From contig CAXIPT010000008.1 of the NCBI GenBank assembly GCA_964030475.1, forward strand, positions 5,294,465 through 5,358,464: a DNA stretch of 64,000 nt. Direction: 5' to 3'. Below are positions 1-10,879 of this stretch, piece after piece. The translations under genes and the position numbers were made by a program. The first letter of the stretch is position 1, and each line of letters opens with the position of its first letter. This DNA is from Tethya wilhelma (taxonomy: Eukaryota > Porifera > Demospongiae > Tethyida > Tethyidae). The notes beneath the pieces were generated by a model, which was not told the DNA's origin, did no database searches, and saw nothing but the letters and a program-made list of their open reading frames with translations.

Positions 1-2137
1 TGCATTGAAGAAAAATGCCTGATCACCAGCTGTGAGATACGACTCGTTCACATCTTCAAGGGTATCACGTGTTCTGAGAGTGAGTTGTTCTAATGCTTCT
101 TCACTTTTCCCTTGATCTTCAAAGAGCTTTAACATATCTAAATGAAAATGTGCCTTGCTGATTTTTATACGTTCTGTGATCAACCGTTTCCATTCTGGTT
201 GTCTTGCATGATCCATTGCCTTCCGGAAGTAATTCTCAGCACCTTTCCGTGCCTTGTTGTCATTTGTTTTCTTGTACTCTTCAAATAGCATGAGTGCTTG
301 AAGCCTCATTGTATACACACTGTCAATGTCTGGACTAATTTGTTCGGCTAATTGAAGGGCTGTTGTCAGGTGATCCTCTGCCTCTTCAATGTCTCCGTTG
401 CGGTAATGCATGCCAGCGATCCGCCGATGGAGCCTGCACTTCAATAGATGCTTGTTCTCACATTCTCTGCGATCTGTGTAGGCCAATGCCGAGAGGAGCA
501 TCTTCAGATCTCTCTCAGTGTTTACTGTGTGCACCACTTCCATGCACACAATTTTGAGATCAACAGCAACAGCTTTCTCTCGTTTCAATCTTCGAACAAA
601 ATCAATAGCTGTGCTATCTTTGCCATTCCAGGCCATTTTGAATAGCTTTGAGTAGACTTGCTTGTGCACCTTTGTCTTCAGTGAGCCGTGAGGCTGTATC
701 AGACTTAGGGATCTCTCAATCTGCATCTTCTCATTCTCAGATTCACTATCGTCTGAGGAGTCATCGTCTACAGATTGCAGCATTTCATTAAGCACCTTGA
801 TATTCTCACTGTGTGCACCAGAATCTCCTTCCCTAGTCACTGTTAGCATGGCTGATGTCATCGTCAAATGGTTGTTTGTGTCAGTAGAACTGGTTGCGAT
901 TGCTCTAGTGACTACAATGTCTTCTTCTTGAGCAATGTGACTCAGTATTGATGGACCGGTGCACATCCTCTTTGAAGGAGGGTACTTAAAGTGAGGCTCA
1001 TCTCTCAGATCAGACTCCTCACTGGCTTCATGGAGATGTTCCTTGTTGTGCTGTTCACGCAGTAGACCATTTTCTGCAGGCCGGTGTGATATCATAAATA
1101 AAATTTCCATGTCACATAGAAAGACCACACTTACACAATGCCATACTACATGTAACACCATACTATCACACATAGATCTTGAACTTGAATGCATGTGACC
1201 TTTGTGTGGGATGTGTATGAACTTTGCTATAGTTTGGTAAATTTTCAATAGTGAGTATGGGATGCTAATAATTGTATTGATCAGCATATGTGGGTGCCTT
1301 AATTCAATTGGTAATAATTATTATACAATTGTAGTGCACTTACCAACAGATGCTTGGATTGACTGTGCCACTGCTACAGTAGCTGGATTCTCTTTTAGAA
1401 CTTGTAAGAATTTCTCATAATCTCCAGGATAGAGACTGATATGTTTCTCCACTGATTCTACCAGTGCAGTTACTTTATCTGTATCAAAAACACCAGGACT
1501 TGATGTGACATTTTTCCATACAAGAGAATCCAGTAAGGCTTTGGAATATAATTCTGTGGCGAGATGTACTGGATCAGGTACAGCTACAAGGAGACTTCTG
1601 AAGTGTTTGCGTATGGCTTGCAGTTGACAATCAAGTATCTTAAGTTCCTGTTTAACGTTATAGTCTGTGGAATCTGGAACGTTAACACGGCAATGCTGGC
1701 TCTCAGGTGTTTTACAGCAGTTGTCTGAATGGGTTGACAAATCCTATAGGATGGTGATTAATTAAAGTACATCACATGTACATGCGGACTTCTTCTGGGT
1801 TGTACTATGTTGAGAGTGTAAAGGACTCTCCCCACCCTGGCCCATCTAGAGTGCCATCCATTAACTGATTTTATGATCTAGAAACATCCATTTGGCTCCA
1901 TCATTAAAATACTTCAGTGTTATCTTCAAAATTAAGTTCTTTCAGCTCTGATTGATTGACACTGATCATCATGAGTCAACATCAATAATTATTGATAAAC
2001 TGATGTCAGAGTGATATCAATTAGACAACTTTTTAAAGCTTCTTTTGCCAAAAAATATGAATTATACACAGTGACACACATTCGCTTACTGAGACTGGAA
2101 GGAGATCCGACACGAAACTGCGGCAACCTGCCGCCAT
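1..2137 (-). CDS. Death-fold (CARD-like) plus TPR-like protein, 5' part of gene
   Basis: I assembled three exons in consistent phase: 2137-2090 (ATG at 2137, protein begins MAAGCRSF, donor GTAAGC), 1743-1344, and 1073 to beyond the window edge. Exon 2 encodes an all-helical segment of about 100 residues (for example ELYSKALLDSLVW and YEKFLQVLKENPATVAVAQS) that resembles a CARD/death-fold domain. Exon 3 is open for 357 codons: an acidic Ser-rich linker (DDDSSDDSESENE) followed by helical pairs of TPR type (NGDIEEAEDHLTTALQLAEQ; GKSEEALEQLTLRTRD). The protein continues past base 1. Such architectures occur in invertebrate adaptor and NLR-like proteins, so a role in immune or cell-death signalling is plausible but inferred. 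No NACHT or kinase motif is visible in the part present. The domain calls rest on helix pattern only, not on a diagnostic motif. Confidence 0.6.
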
Positions 2138-2159
2138 CTATGGTTGAGGCACTGATATC

Positions 2160-2260
2160 ATATCATGTCATATGCATGACGTGACGTACGTACGTACGTG
2201 CATAATCTCACGTGACGTACAAGTTCTGCATATCGCATGCATGCATGATGCAAACGTTAA
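2160..2260 (-). promoter_or_regulatory. Putative promoter with clustered ACGT (CRE/E-box-like) motifs
   Basis: This stretch lies 25-120 bases upstream of the ATG at 2137. It contains overlapping TGACGTGACGTACGTACGT and CACGTGACGTAC motifs followed by a GCATGCATGCATG palindromic run. TGACGT is the core bound by bZIP factors of the CREB/ATF type. No start-site data are available, so the promoter role is inferred from position. Confidence 0.3.
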
Positions 2261-2564
2261 ACCACGACTACCCAATTCAATGAAAGCACAATTCAAAACA
2301 TACATAGTAGTAAAAAAGAAATAAAATAAACAACAGCAAAAAAAACAAACAAAACAAGCAAAAAACAAAACAAAAACATTACTAATACAGTACTAATTAA
2401 ATACATCATGAATCAAAAACGGTTTAACATGTTTTAGTTATTAATTAACATTTTTAAAAAATGTTAAGTGAGCGGGGATTTCAAGCACGTGAAGAATGGT
2501 AACTCTATGGTCCAAAAGGATAACTATACTCTGCATATATACTATATGTATGCAGAAAAAAAAA

Positions 2565-2645
2565 GTTAATTGAGCGGGGATTTTCAAGTCGACCCGAGAC
2601 CTTGTCATTATATGACTGTGCTAGCGCTGCACGACCAAGGGGGCC
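2565..2645 (-). repeat. tRNA-like SINE copy 1
   Basis: Read on the minus strand, the segment has a tRNA-like order: GCGCTAGCACAGTCAT (A-box-like), a gap, AAGGTCTCGGGTCGA (degenerate B box) and CCCCGCTCA, followed by a T run that would end RNA polymerase III transcripts. It is about 85% identical to the segment at 3030-3110. A third, shorter relative with only the CCCCGCTCA end lies near 2467-2490. It is not a functional tRNA because the acceptor stem does not pair. Confidence 0.45.
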
Positions 2646-3027
2646 GAAGCCTTTACACAGAGCTGCCAAGGTTCATGCAATGAAATGAGTGAGATTTTGC
2701 ATATGTACCATATAAATTCATTATCTTAGTACATAAAAGTAGTAGAGCAGAATGAGTGAGACTCCATTAGCATAATACAAATTTTGAGCGCTTTTAGGAG
2801 TGAGACAACTTCAAAATGAGTGAGACTCACTCCCAATGAGTGAGACTTGGTACGTATGCTTTACATCGTACCTTGCAGTCACTAGAAAGCTTAATAATGT
2901 GTACACAAAGCTAAATCTCTTCAAGCTGATCGCAATGGTACCAACCCCAGCTCAATACGACCTTCCTAGACTGAGATATACAACAGCCATACAATAGCTA
3001 TGGAGAAAAAAATTTTGAAAAAAAAAA
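2646..3027. other. Spacer with repeated TGAGTGAGAC motifs
   Basis: No coding sequence is recognisable. Between about 2683 and 2850 the 10-12-base motif AATGAGTGAGA(C/T) recurs at least five times at uneven spacing, and one occurrence forms the palindrome GAGTGAGACTCACTC. The rest is AT-rich with no other feature seen. Confidence 0.4.
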
Positions 3028-3110
3028 AAGGTTGAGCATGAGCGGGGATTTCCAGTACGAGCCTTGACCTTGTCATTATGACTGTGCTAGCGCTGCACGA
3101 TCAAGGGCTT
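3028..3110 (-). repeat. tRNA-like SINE copy 2
   Basis: Second copy of the element at 2565-2645, in the same orientation and again ending in an oligo-T run on its own strand (A-rich just before 3028 on the plus strand). The GCGCTAGCACAGTCAT block is perfectly conserved between the copies, while the B-box part has diverged (AAGGTCAAGGCTCG). Confidence 0.45.
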
Positions 3111-4070
3111 ACACGTACCTTCCATCCCTTTATATCCCACCTACCCCGTACACTACATGCCAGTCACAAAGACGCTATGACTGACATAGGTTCTGCGAAT
3201 AGGTGGGGCTCAACTATATGCTCAACTGGTAAGTATGCAGTTAGCGAGGCATATATTTCAGGGGAGACTCACCACGGCCCCCAGACCATGTATGTGATGA
3301 ACCTTAGGCAGTATTTGACTCCTGCCATAGCCCCGCTACACTAGCACACTTACTATATATAGTTACGTGTCCCTATTTATACCAGTGACTTTAGTGATAG
3401 AAAATGTTAGTTGGGTTTCGGTTAATGAGATTCATTGAAGACGGAAGACGTGACGCTAAATGGAATGCAGTTAATTGATTCAAAGTAAGTGACGTAATCA
3501 TACGCGAAATGGAATGTAATTAACACCGCGCCGTATAAACGAAAACAGCCTCTCCAGGCTTCTATAAAAGGCCTAGCCTATACTATCTATGGCATAATGG
3601 CTTTGCTACCAAGAAATCAGCTATCCAAACATATTCTTTCGCTAGAAGCTAAAAAGCCTTTTGCCTCAAGTCCAGACTCCTAAAAAAGTCTCTCCATAAA
3701 TGACACTGAGTGCAGGGAAATAGATAATTTGTGCAGTGGCAATTTGAGTGGTGGCAAGCAGGCTAGAAACTCTCACCTTTTCTGGTCGTCTGGTGTTCAA
3801 CATGTATGCGAGATCTAGGCAAAAAGGTTAGAAAGACAAAGACAAAGATTAGAAGAAAGAGATTATTGACTTGCGTGATACGTGAATACTCACACAATAA
3901 TTATAGTCTGGACACCACTGATTTATCTATACCCATAATTTAGTAAAAAAACAACAACAACAACAAAAAACACGATAAAATAAACAGCAAAAAAACAAAA
4001 ACAAATTACTAATACAGTAGTAATTAAATACATCATGAATCATGGTAAAAGTAATGTCATAGAGTAAAGT
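3111..4070. other. Intergenic region; possible promoter and tiny ORF
   Basis: No conserved gene was recognised. Around 3445-3525 an imperfect direct repeat of about 40 bases carries TGACG followed by AAATGGAATG twice. At 3563 there is a TATAAAAGG box, and 34 bases downstream an ATG opens a 28-codon reading frame (3597-3683, starting MALLPRNQL). This could be a small gene, a non-coding RNA start or chance. The remainder to 4070 is AT-rich with CAA-type simple repeats. Confidence 0.3.
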
Positions 4071-7000
4071 TCAGACGACAGTGTCGTCATAGCTACCGAC
4101 AGAGGGCAAGGGGAGGAGGGGAACAGGATGGTGGGGCAGCTGCTGCTTGCTGGGTCTCTTATCAGCTGGTGATCTGCGGAACCATCCCAACCTCCTGTGA
4201 GAGGCGTGGGACTGATGGTACAGGTCCTCCTCGAAGTCCTCTACCGTGGGCTTACGATAGCTGCATGGGAGAGAGAGACAGAGAGGAGAGGCATTGTTTG
4301 AAAACTAAACTAGACTGCACAATTGAAAAGAGAAACTTACCATTTGAGGAGCAGAGAGCTGCAGACCACTGAGACTGAGCTGAAGGCCATGGCTATGCTG
4401 GCCATCCATGGCTGCAGTGTGACCCCCAGGGGGACCAGGAACCCCGCGGCTATGGGGATACCAACCACATTGTAAATGATGGCCCAAAGGAAGTTGAGAC
4501 GAATACGACGGACAGTCTTCCTGGAGAGACAAATGGCAGCCACCACATCAATGAGGTTGTCCTGAGGGAAGCACATGGGGAAAGATAAACAAATATAAAA
4601 ACAAACAAACAAACAAAAAAACAAAATGATCAAACCAACGAAACATCTTATGAGGTACATCTGTGGGTATATATACCTTCACGAGGACAATGTCAGCTGC
4701 CTCCACTGCCACATCAGTGCCTGTTCCTATGGCGATGCCAACGTCAGCCTGAGCCAGAGCAGGGGAGTCATTAATACCATCTCCTATCATTGCCACCTGC
4801 ACACACACAGTATAGGGACACCATAATATAATAGTATGGTAAAAATTGCTGAATCAATTGCTGACTTGACAAAAAAATTAGCAATTACATAATCCTGACT
4901 GTACCCTCCAGCTGTTCATCTAGCCTCGTTCCCAGGCTCCTCCCTTTTGTATATTTTGAAGGAGAAATGGAGGTGCCTGGGAATGAGGCTACTGTTCATC
5001 CACACTATACCTTCTTCTTGTTCGCCTGGAGGTCTTCAATCTTGTTCTTCTTGTGCGAGGGAAGCACCTGTGCGTAGACCTGACTGAAGTGGATGCCCAC
5101 CTCCTCTGCAATGGACCTGGCTGTCCTCTCATTGTCCCCCGTCAGGAGGACCACCCTCAGGCCCATGTTCTGAAGGGCACGTACGGCTACAGGCGCCTCT
5201 GGTTTGATGGTGTCAGCAATGGAGATACCTCCGAGGAGGATGCCTGGCATCAACCAGAGAATCAATAAAAAAAAGTTTGGACAATGAACACTGTGACCAA
5301 CTATAGCCTAGCAAAATCAACGAAGCATGTGTGGCAATATGACAAGATAGCTCACTGTCTGCTGCCACCAGTATGACGGTCTTCCCCTGCTCCTCGTAGC
5401 TCCTGATCTCACGGTCCACTTGCTCCGGAACCACGACATCATTGCTAGCCATCCACTCTCTGTTGCCAATGATGACCTGCAGGAAAGGAGGCACACACAC
5501 AGTGAAGAATCTTACAAAATGGAGCCTGGGAGAAAGAGAGAGGCTAGAAGGATCAAGAGAAGTCCGCTAGAGAAGAGAGACCAACCCACCTTGTACTTCC
5601 TGGTAGCTCTTGCTCCCCCAGTGTCGTCAGCAACCAGAGTCTTTTCTGTGGCCACCAAACACTCTCTCTTAGCGATCTTTGAGTACTTCCATTTTGTTAT
5701 CTTGGCGTAGCTCTCCACCCCACTGACAGTGCACTGGAGACCATGACCAGGTACTGCCTCAAAGTCACTGCAGTCTCCCTCCATGTCTTCACCCAGCTCC
5801 TGAGGAGGGAGGGAGGGAGGAGAAATGAAGAAGAAAATAAAGAAGTGCACTTCAGGATAGAAATTTGCAAAAAACAACAACAAAAAAAACCAGTATGTAC
5901 TTCCTTGGCAAAGTTAGTGAGAAAGAAAGAAAAAATGGCAGTAAGCATCAGAGCTAGTTGCCAAACTACACTATCAAAAACAATGCATGTCATAACAGTA
6001 CGTACTTCCTTGGCGAAGTTAGTGACAGCCACGCCCAGAGGGTGTTCTGAGTTGCTCTCCGCCAGACCAACGAGGGCGGCAAACAGCTGGAGGGGACACA
6101 CTGACTCTGCCACAAAGAGGAGCACCTGGGACACCACAGGCTTGCCGTGGGTCAGGGTACCTGTCTTGTCGAACACAACCGTCTGCACCTGAGGGGAACA
6201 TAGTAAAGTATAACTAACAAAATGGCCTAATAATGACAGCAAAATGTGGGCATGCAGCTGTTGTGCCAACGGACCTTGTGAGTGGTCTCGAGAGGCTCCC
6301 CTCCCTTGATGAGGATCCCATTGGTGGCACCAATACCAGTCCCCACCATGACAGCAGTGGGCGTGGCAAGTCCCAAGGCACAGGGACAGGCAATGAGCAG
6401 CACGGCCATGGCGTGAATGAAGGCCTGGCTGATGTGGAAGCATCTGCCTCCTCCACCATGGTCAGAGAGGCCCTCCAGGGTGGAGTTAGGGTCAGAGGTC
6501 AAGTTAGTGGAGTTCATGGCTTCTTCACAATACTCCTGGAGAGAGATGGGAGAAGATCAGGATGAGACTATCATAGCTAGAGTTAGTAACAAAAACAACT
6601 AGATCATTTCTTCATAAATGCTAACTTTCCTGAAGGCTTTGCAATCATATAGAAAAAGGAACCATCTTATAATCATTGCCAGTATTAACAATGATATAAT
6701 GTCTATTACACCAGTCACCATCCTCGCACAGAGCTATCTCCAATTAAAGCACACCACCCAGTACCTTGGGCTGCACTATGACAACAATGGCCCAGCAGGT
6801 GAGGGTGACCAGAGCCAGGAGCAAGATGGTAGGCACAAAGTAGCCGGCTATTCTGTCAGCGATGCGCTGAATGGGAGCCTTCGAAGTCTGTGCCTCTTCC
6901 ACCAGCTTCACAATCTGAGCCAACATGGCGTCCGAACCGACGTGAGTGGCCTTCAAATAGAGCACACCATTCTGGTTGAAGGAGCCTCCAATGACAGTGT

Positions 7001-8411
7001 CACCAACCTGCTTGGGCACAGGCATGGCCTCACCTTGTTAGGAATAAAGATTAAAATGGCATATACAGTGTAATAATATACTAATTGCTTCATCCCAGTT
7101 GAATGTGTAAGTTAGTGTGTTTTGTCCGAACTACTAAAAGCCAATGCTTGTCATGTAAGCAACTTCTTTGATGTGCTAATTCCATCTGGGACTAAACAAA
7201 AGCCTCCCAAGAATGTATGTACCAGTACACGACAAACATCATCGACACAAGAACATCGTATTATAATATCAACATTAGCAGCTGAAGCATTGGTGCTGTG
7301 TGCCTATAGAGAAGGCCTACCTACCTGTGATGAGGGACTCGTCAACTGTAGAGTCACCATAAGTGACCACTGCATCCACGGGTATCTTCTCCCCTGGCAC
7401 CACCTTGATGGTGTCTCCTCTCTGGANCTGCCTCCTCCACCATGGTCAGAGAGGCCCTCCAGGGTGGAGTTAGGGTCAGAGGTCAAGTTAGTGGAGTTCA
7501 TGGCTTCTTCACAATACTCCTGGAGAGAGATGGGAGAAGATCAGGATGAGACTATCATAGCTAGAGTTAGTAACAAAAACAACTAGATCATTTCTTCATA
7601 AATGCTAACTTTCCTGAAGGCTTTGCAATCATATAGAAAAAGGAACCATCTTATAATCATTGCCAGTATTAACAATGATGTAATGATGTAATGCCTATTA
7701 CACCAGTCACCATCCTCACACAGAGCTATCCCCAATTAAAGCACACCACCCACCCAGTACCTTGGGCTGCACTATGACAACAATGGCCCAGCAGGTGAGG
7801 GTGACCAGAGCCAGGAGCAAGATGGTAGGCACAAAGTAGCCGGCTATTCTGTCAGCAATGCGCTGAATGGGAGCCTTCGAAGTCTGTGCCTCTTCCACCA
7901 GCTTCACAATCTGAGCCAACATGGCGTCCGAACCAACGTGAGTGGCCTTCAAATAGAGCACACCATTCTGGTTGAAGGAGCCTCCAATGACAGTGTCACC
8001 AGCCTGTTTGGGCACAGGCATGGCCTCACCTGGTTAGGAATAAAGATTAAAATGGTATATAATATACTAATTGCTTCGTCCCAGTGTGTGTAAGTTAGTG
8101 TGTTTTGTCCAAACTACTAAAAGCCAATGCTTGTCATGTAAGCAACTTCTTTGATGTGCTAATTCCATCTGGGACTAAACAAAGCCTCCAAAGAATGCAT
8201 GTACCAGTACACGACAAACATCATCGACATAAGAACATCAGCCAGTGGTGCAGTGTGCCTATAGAGTGGGCTACCTACCTGTGATGAGGGACTCGTCAAC
8301 TGTAGAGTCACCGTAAGTGACCACTGCATCCACAGGTATCTTCTCCCCTGGCACCACCTTGATGGTGTCTCCTCTCTGGACCAACTCAACAGCTATCAGC
8401 TCCTCTCTACA

Positions 8412-8464
<53 letters not shown>

Positions 8465-9780
8465 AAACACAAGTGGTTTTATTCATAAGTGTGCATACAA
8501 AGAATGGAGAATTCTCTAAACGCTCCATAAACCATGCTATGTTCCAAGAATACCAAACACCATACAGAGCTCACACCTGTGCACTCACTACATCACAGAT
8601 TGAAGGCATCAGTCAATGACTATTTACCTATCAAACTTGCTTCCTTCTCCTCCACACTCAGTGATCAGTCTAGCTTCAGTGGCCTGGAGAGACATGAGCT
8701 TGGCCAAAGCCTCTGAAGTCTTTCCTTTAGCAATGTGTTCCAACCATCTTCCCAGAGAGACAAAGACCAGCAACATGGGAGGGGTTTCAAAGAAGGTCTT
8801 AGTCGGCTGTCCCAAAATGAAGACAGCCACAAAGAGAGCTATGATGGAGTATATGTAGGCAATGGTGGTTGCCAAGGCAATGAGGAGGTCCATGTTGGCT
8901 GTGCAGTGACGAAGAGCCTTGTAGGAAGACACATAGAACTGGTAGCCACCGACAACCTGGGTGTAAGGAACATACATACACAGCTAGTAGATAGCTCGTG
9001 GCTGTGCACAGAACTCCCTCCCTATATGGCAATGTACTTCTTTGAGACACTAGTAAAGACTCATGGGATATATCCAGTCACTTAGAGGTAGGAAGTGTAC
9101 CAGGCTGCCAGGCATAAATATATTCACAGACAGTACCCTACAAATTAAATTTCACACACTATATCCCATTCAATTAAAATGCTCCCATAATTTCAGTCTA
9201 AACCACAACCCACACTCCTAACCACACACACACACACACACACAGCTGCTGCTGTTACTTCCTCAGACGCCATACCTGTATGATGGTGGCCAACAGAGCC
9301 AGGACCACCTCCTTGGCAGTGAGCCCGGGGACGATGTCACTCCAGGTGTGAGGCACGAAGGCTATGATGACAGTAGGGATGGCAAACACAAGAGAGAAGA
9401 TGAAAGTGGTCCTCCATCTCCTGATGGTTCTGCTGTGCTTCAAGTTGTGATCACCAGCATCTGCAGTGGCCACGCGGGCTGTGAACCCTGCACCCTGGAA
9501 ATGTTTAAACACAAGTAAAATCTTCCAAAACAAACAATTTGCCAGCACTTTCAGATTCAACATATTTTTTTGATTGAACAGTTAAGGATTATCTTTATCT
9601 TATTGTTGTCAAGTACCTCAATGATTCCAACGATGTCTCGAGGTCCAAGGATGGTTGGATCAAACTCAACATGGCCTCTGCTGGTAGTCAAAGTAACCTC
9701 AGCCTTCTCCACGCCAGGTTTGCTCAGGAGGGCCCTTTCAATGAGATGAACAGAAGAGGAGCAGGTCATTCCATCAATCT

Positions 9781-9863
<83 letters not shown>

Positions 9864-10838
9864 NCTGTAAATCAAAACCAGACAATAATCTGATACAGAA
9901 GGTAGACAAAGAAACACAACAGCTTCAGACAAACAATTTCTTTACAGCCATTGTTTAACAAGTGTCTGTGCAGCTGGTACACTAACTCACCGTGAGGTTT
10001 AGCTTCCCTGGCTGGTAGCTGTCATCATTGGAGATGACCTGAGCACCAAACCCCAGTCCCTTGATGTTAGAGACAATCCTGTCAGGGTCTGTCAGCTCAG
10101 GGTGGTAGAGGATGTCTGCCTTCTCTGAGAGAAGAGCCACCAGGACAGACTGGATACCTTTAGGGGATGAGTAAGTTATTCCATTATTACACATAGCCAA
10201 GGACAATAGTGAGACACCCCCTCATACTACAAGCATTGTCCTAAAATACCACAATATGGACACCACAAAACAATATGTGGACTCTGCAGCCAATTAAGAC
10301 AATGGACATCATGTAAGGTCAGCCAAGCTAATACTGTAACTTCAAAAAAATCTGCTCTAAAATTGAGGGACAAGAAGCTATTCAATTGACCTTGTTTTGC
10401 AGCCAGCTGCCTCTCAATGGTGGCCACACAGGAGGAGCAGGTCATGCCAGTGACCCTCACCGTGACCCTCTTGTAGTCTGAGGGAGGAGTGGACTCACGA
10501 GATGGAGGCCGCTTGGAAGAAGAGGACTTGGGTGTCCGTTTCTATCAAATGGTAGACACACAATACGATATAAGCAGGTGAAATGGAGTGGCATGTGTGT
10601 TTGTTTGTGTAGCAGATGAGGAAAATAAACATTATGAAAGAAGGAAAAAGATAAGTGATGTTTTGCCAGCTCTTGTCTTGTAGGAAGTTCTCCATTTATG
10701 CTCACCTTCTTCCAGTAGATCTTCTTCTTGTCTTTGATGAGCACCTTGCTATCATCGTCTGAGTTGAGGAGAGGGTCGTCACTAACCTTGCTGTCACTTT
10801 CACTGCCAGTGCTGATGGTTTTCACCTTGGGTGGCTTC

Positions 10839-10879
<41 letters not shown>

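Noticed and set aside
2565..2645. Functional tRNA gene on the minus strand
   Set aside because: A- and B-box-like blocks are present but the acceptor stem does not pair and no proper anticodon loop forms; better explained as a tRNA-derived SINE.
5743..6192. Plus-strand open frame of 149 codons over ATP7 exons
   Set aside because: Antisense shadow of well-supported minus-strand exons; composition and breaks follow the opposite strand.
8317..8619. Reading frames rich in Arg-Glu or Leu-Ser repeats (also at 9671, 29245, 30943, 37503, 48372, 53206)
   Set aside because: These are translations of (GA)n or (CT)n microsatellites in introns and have no domain support.
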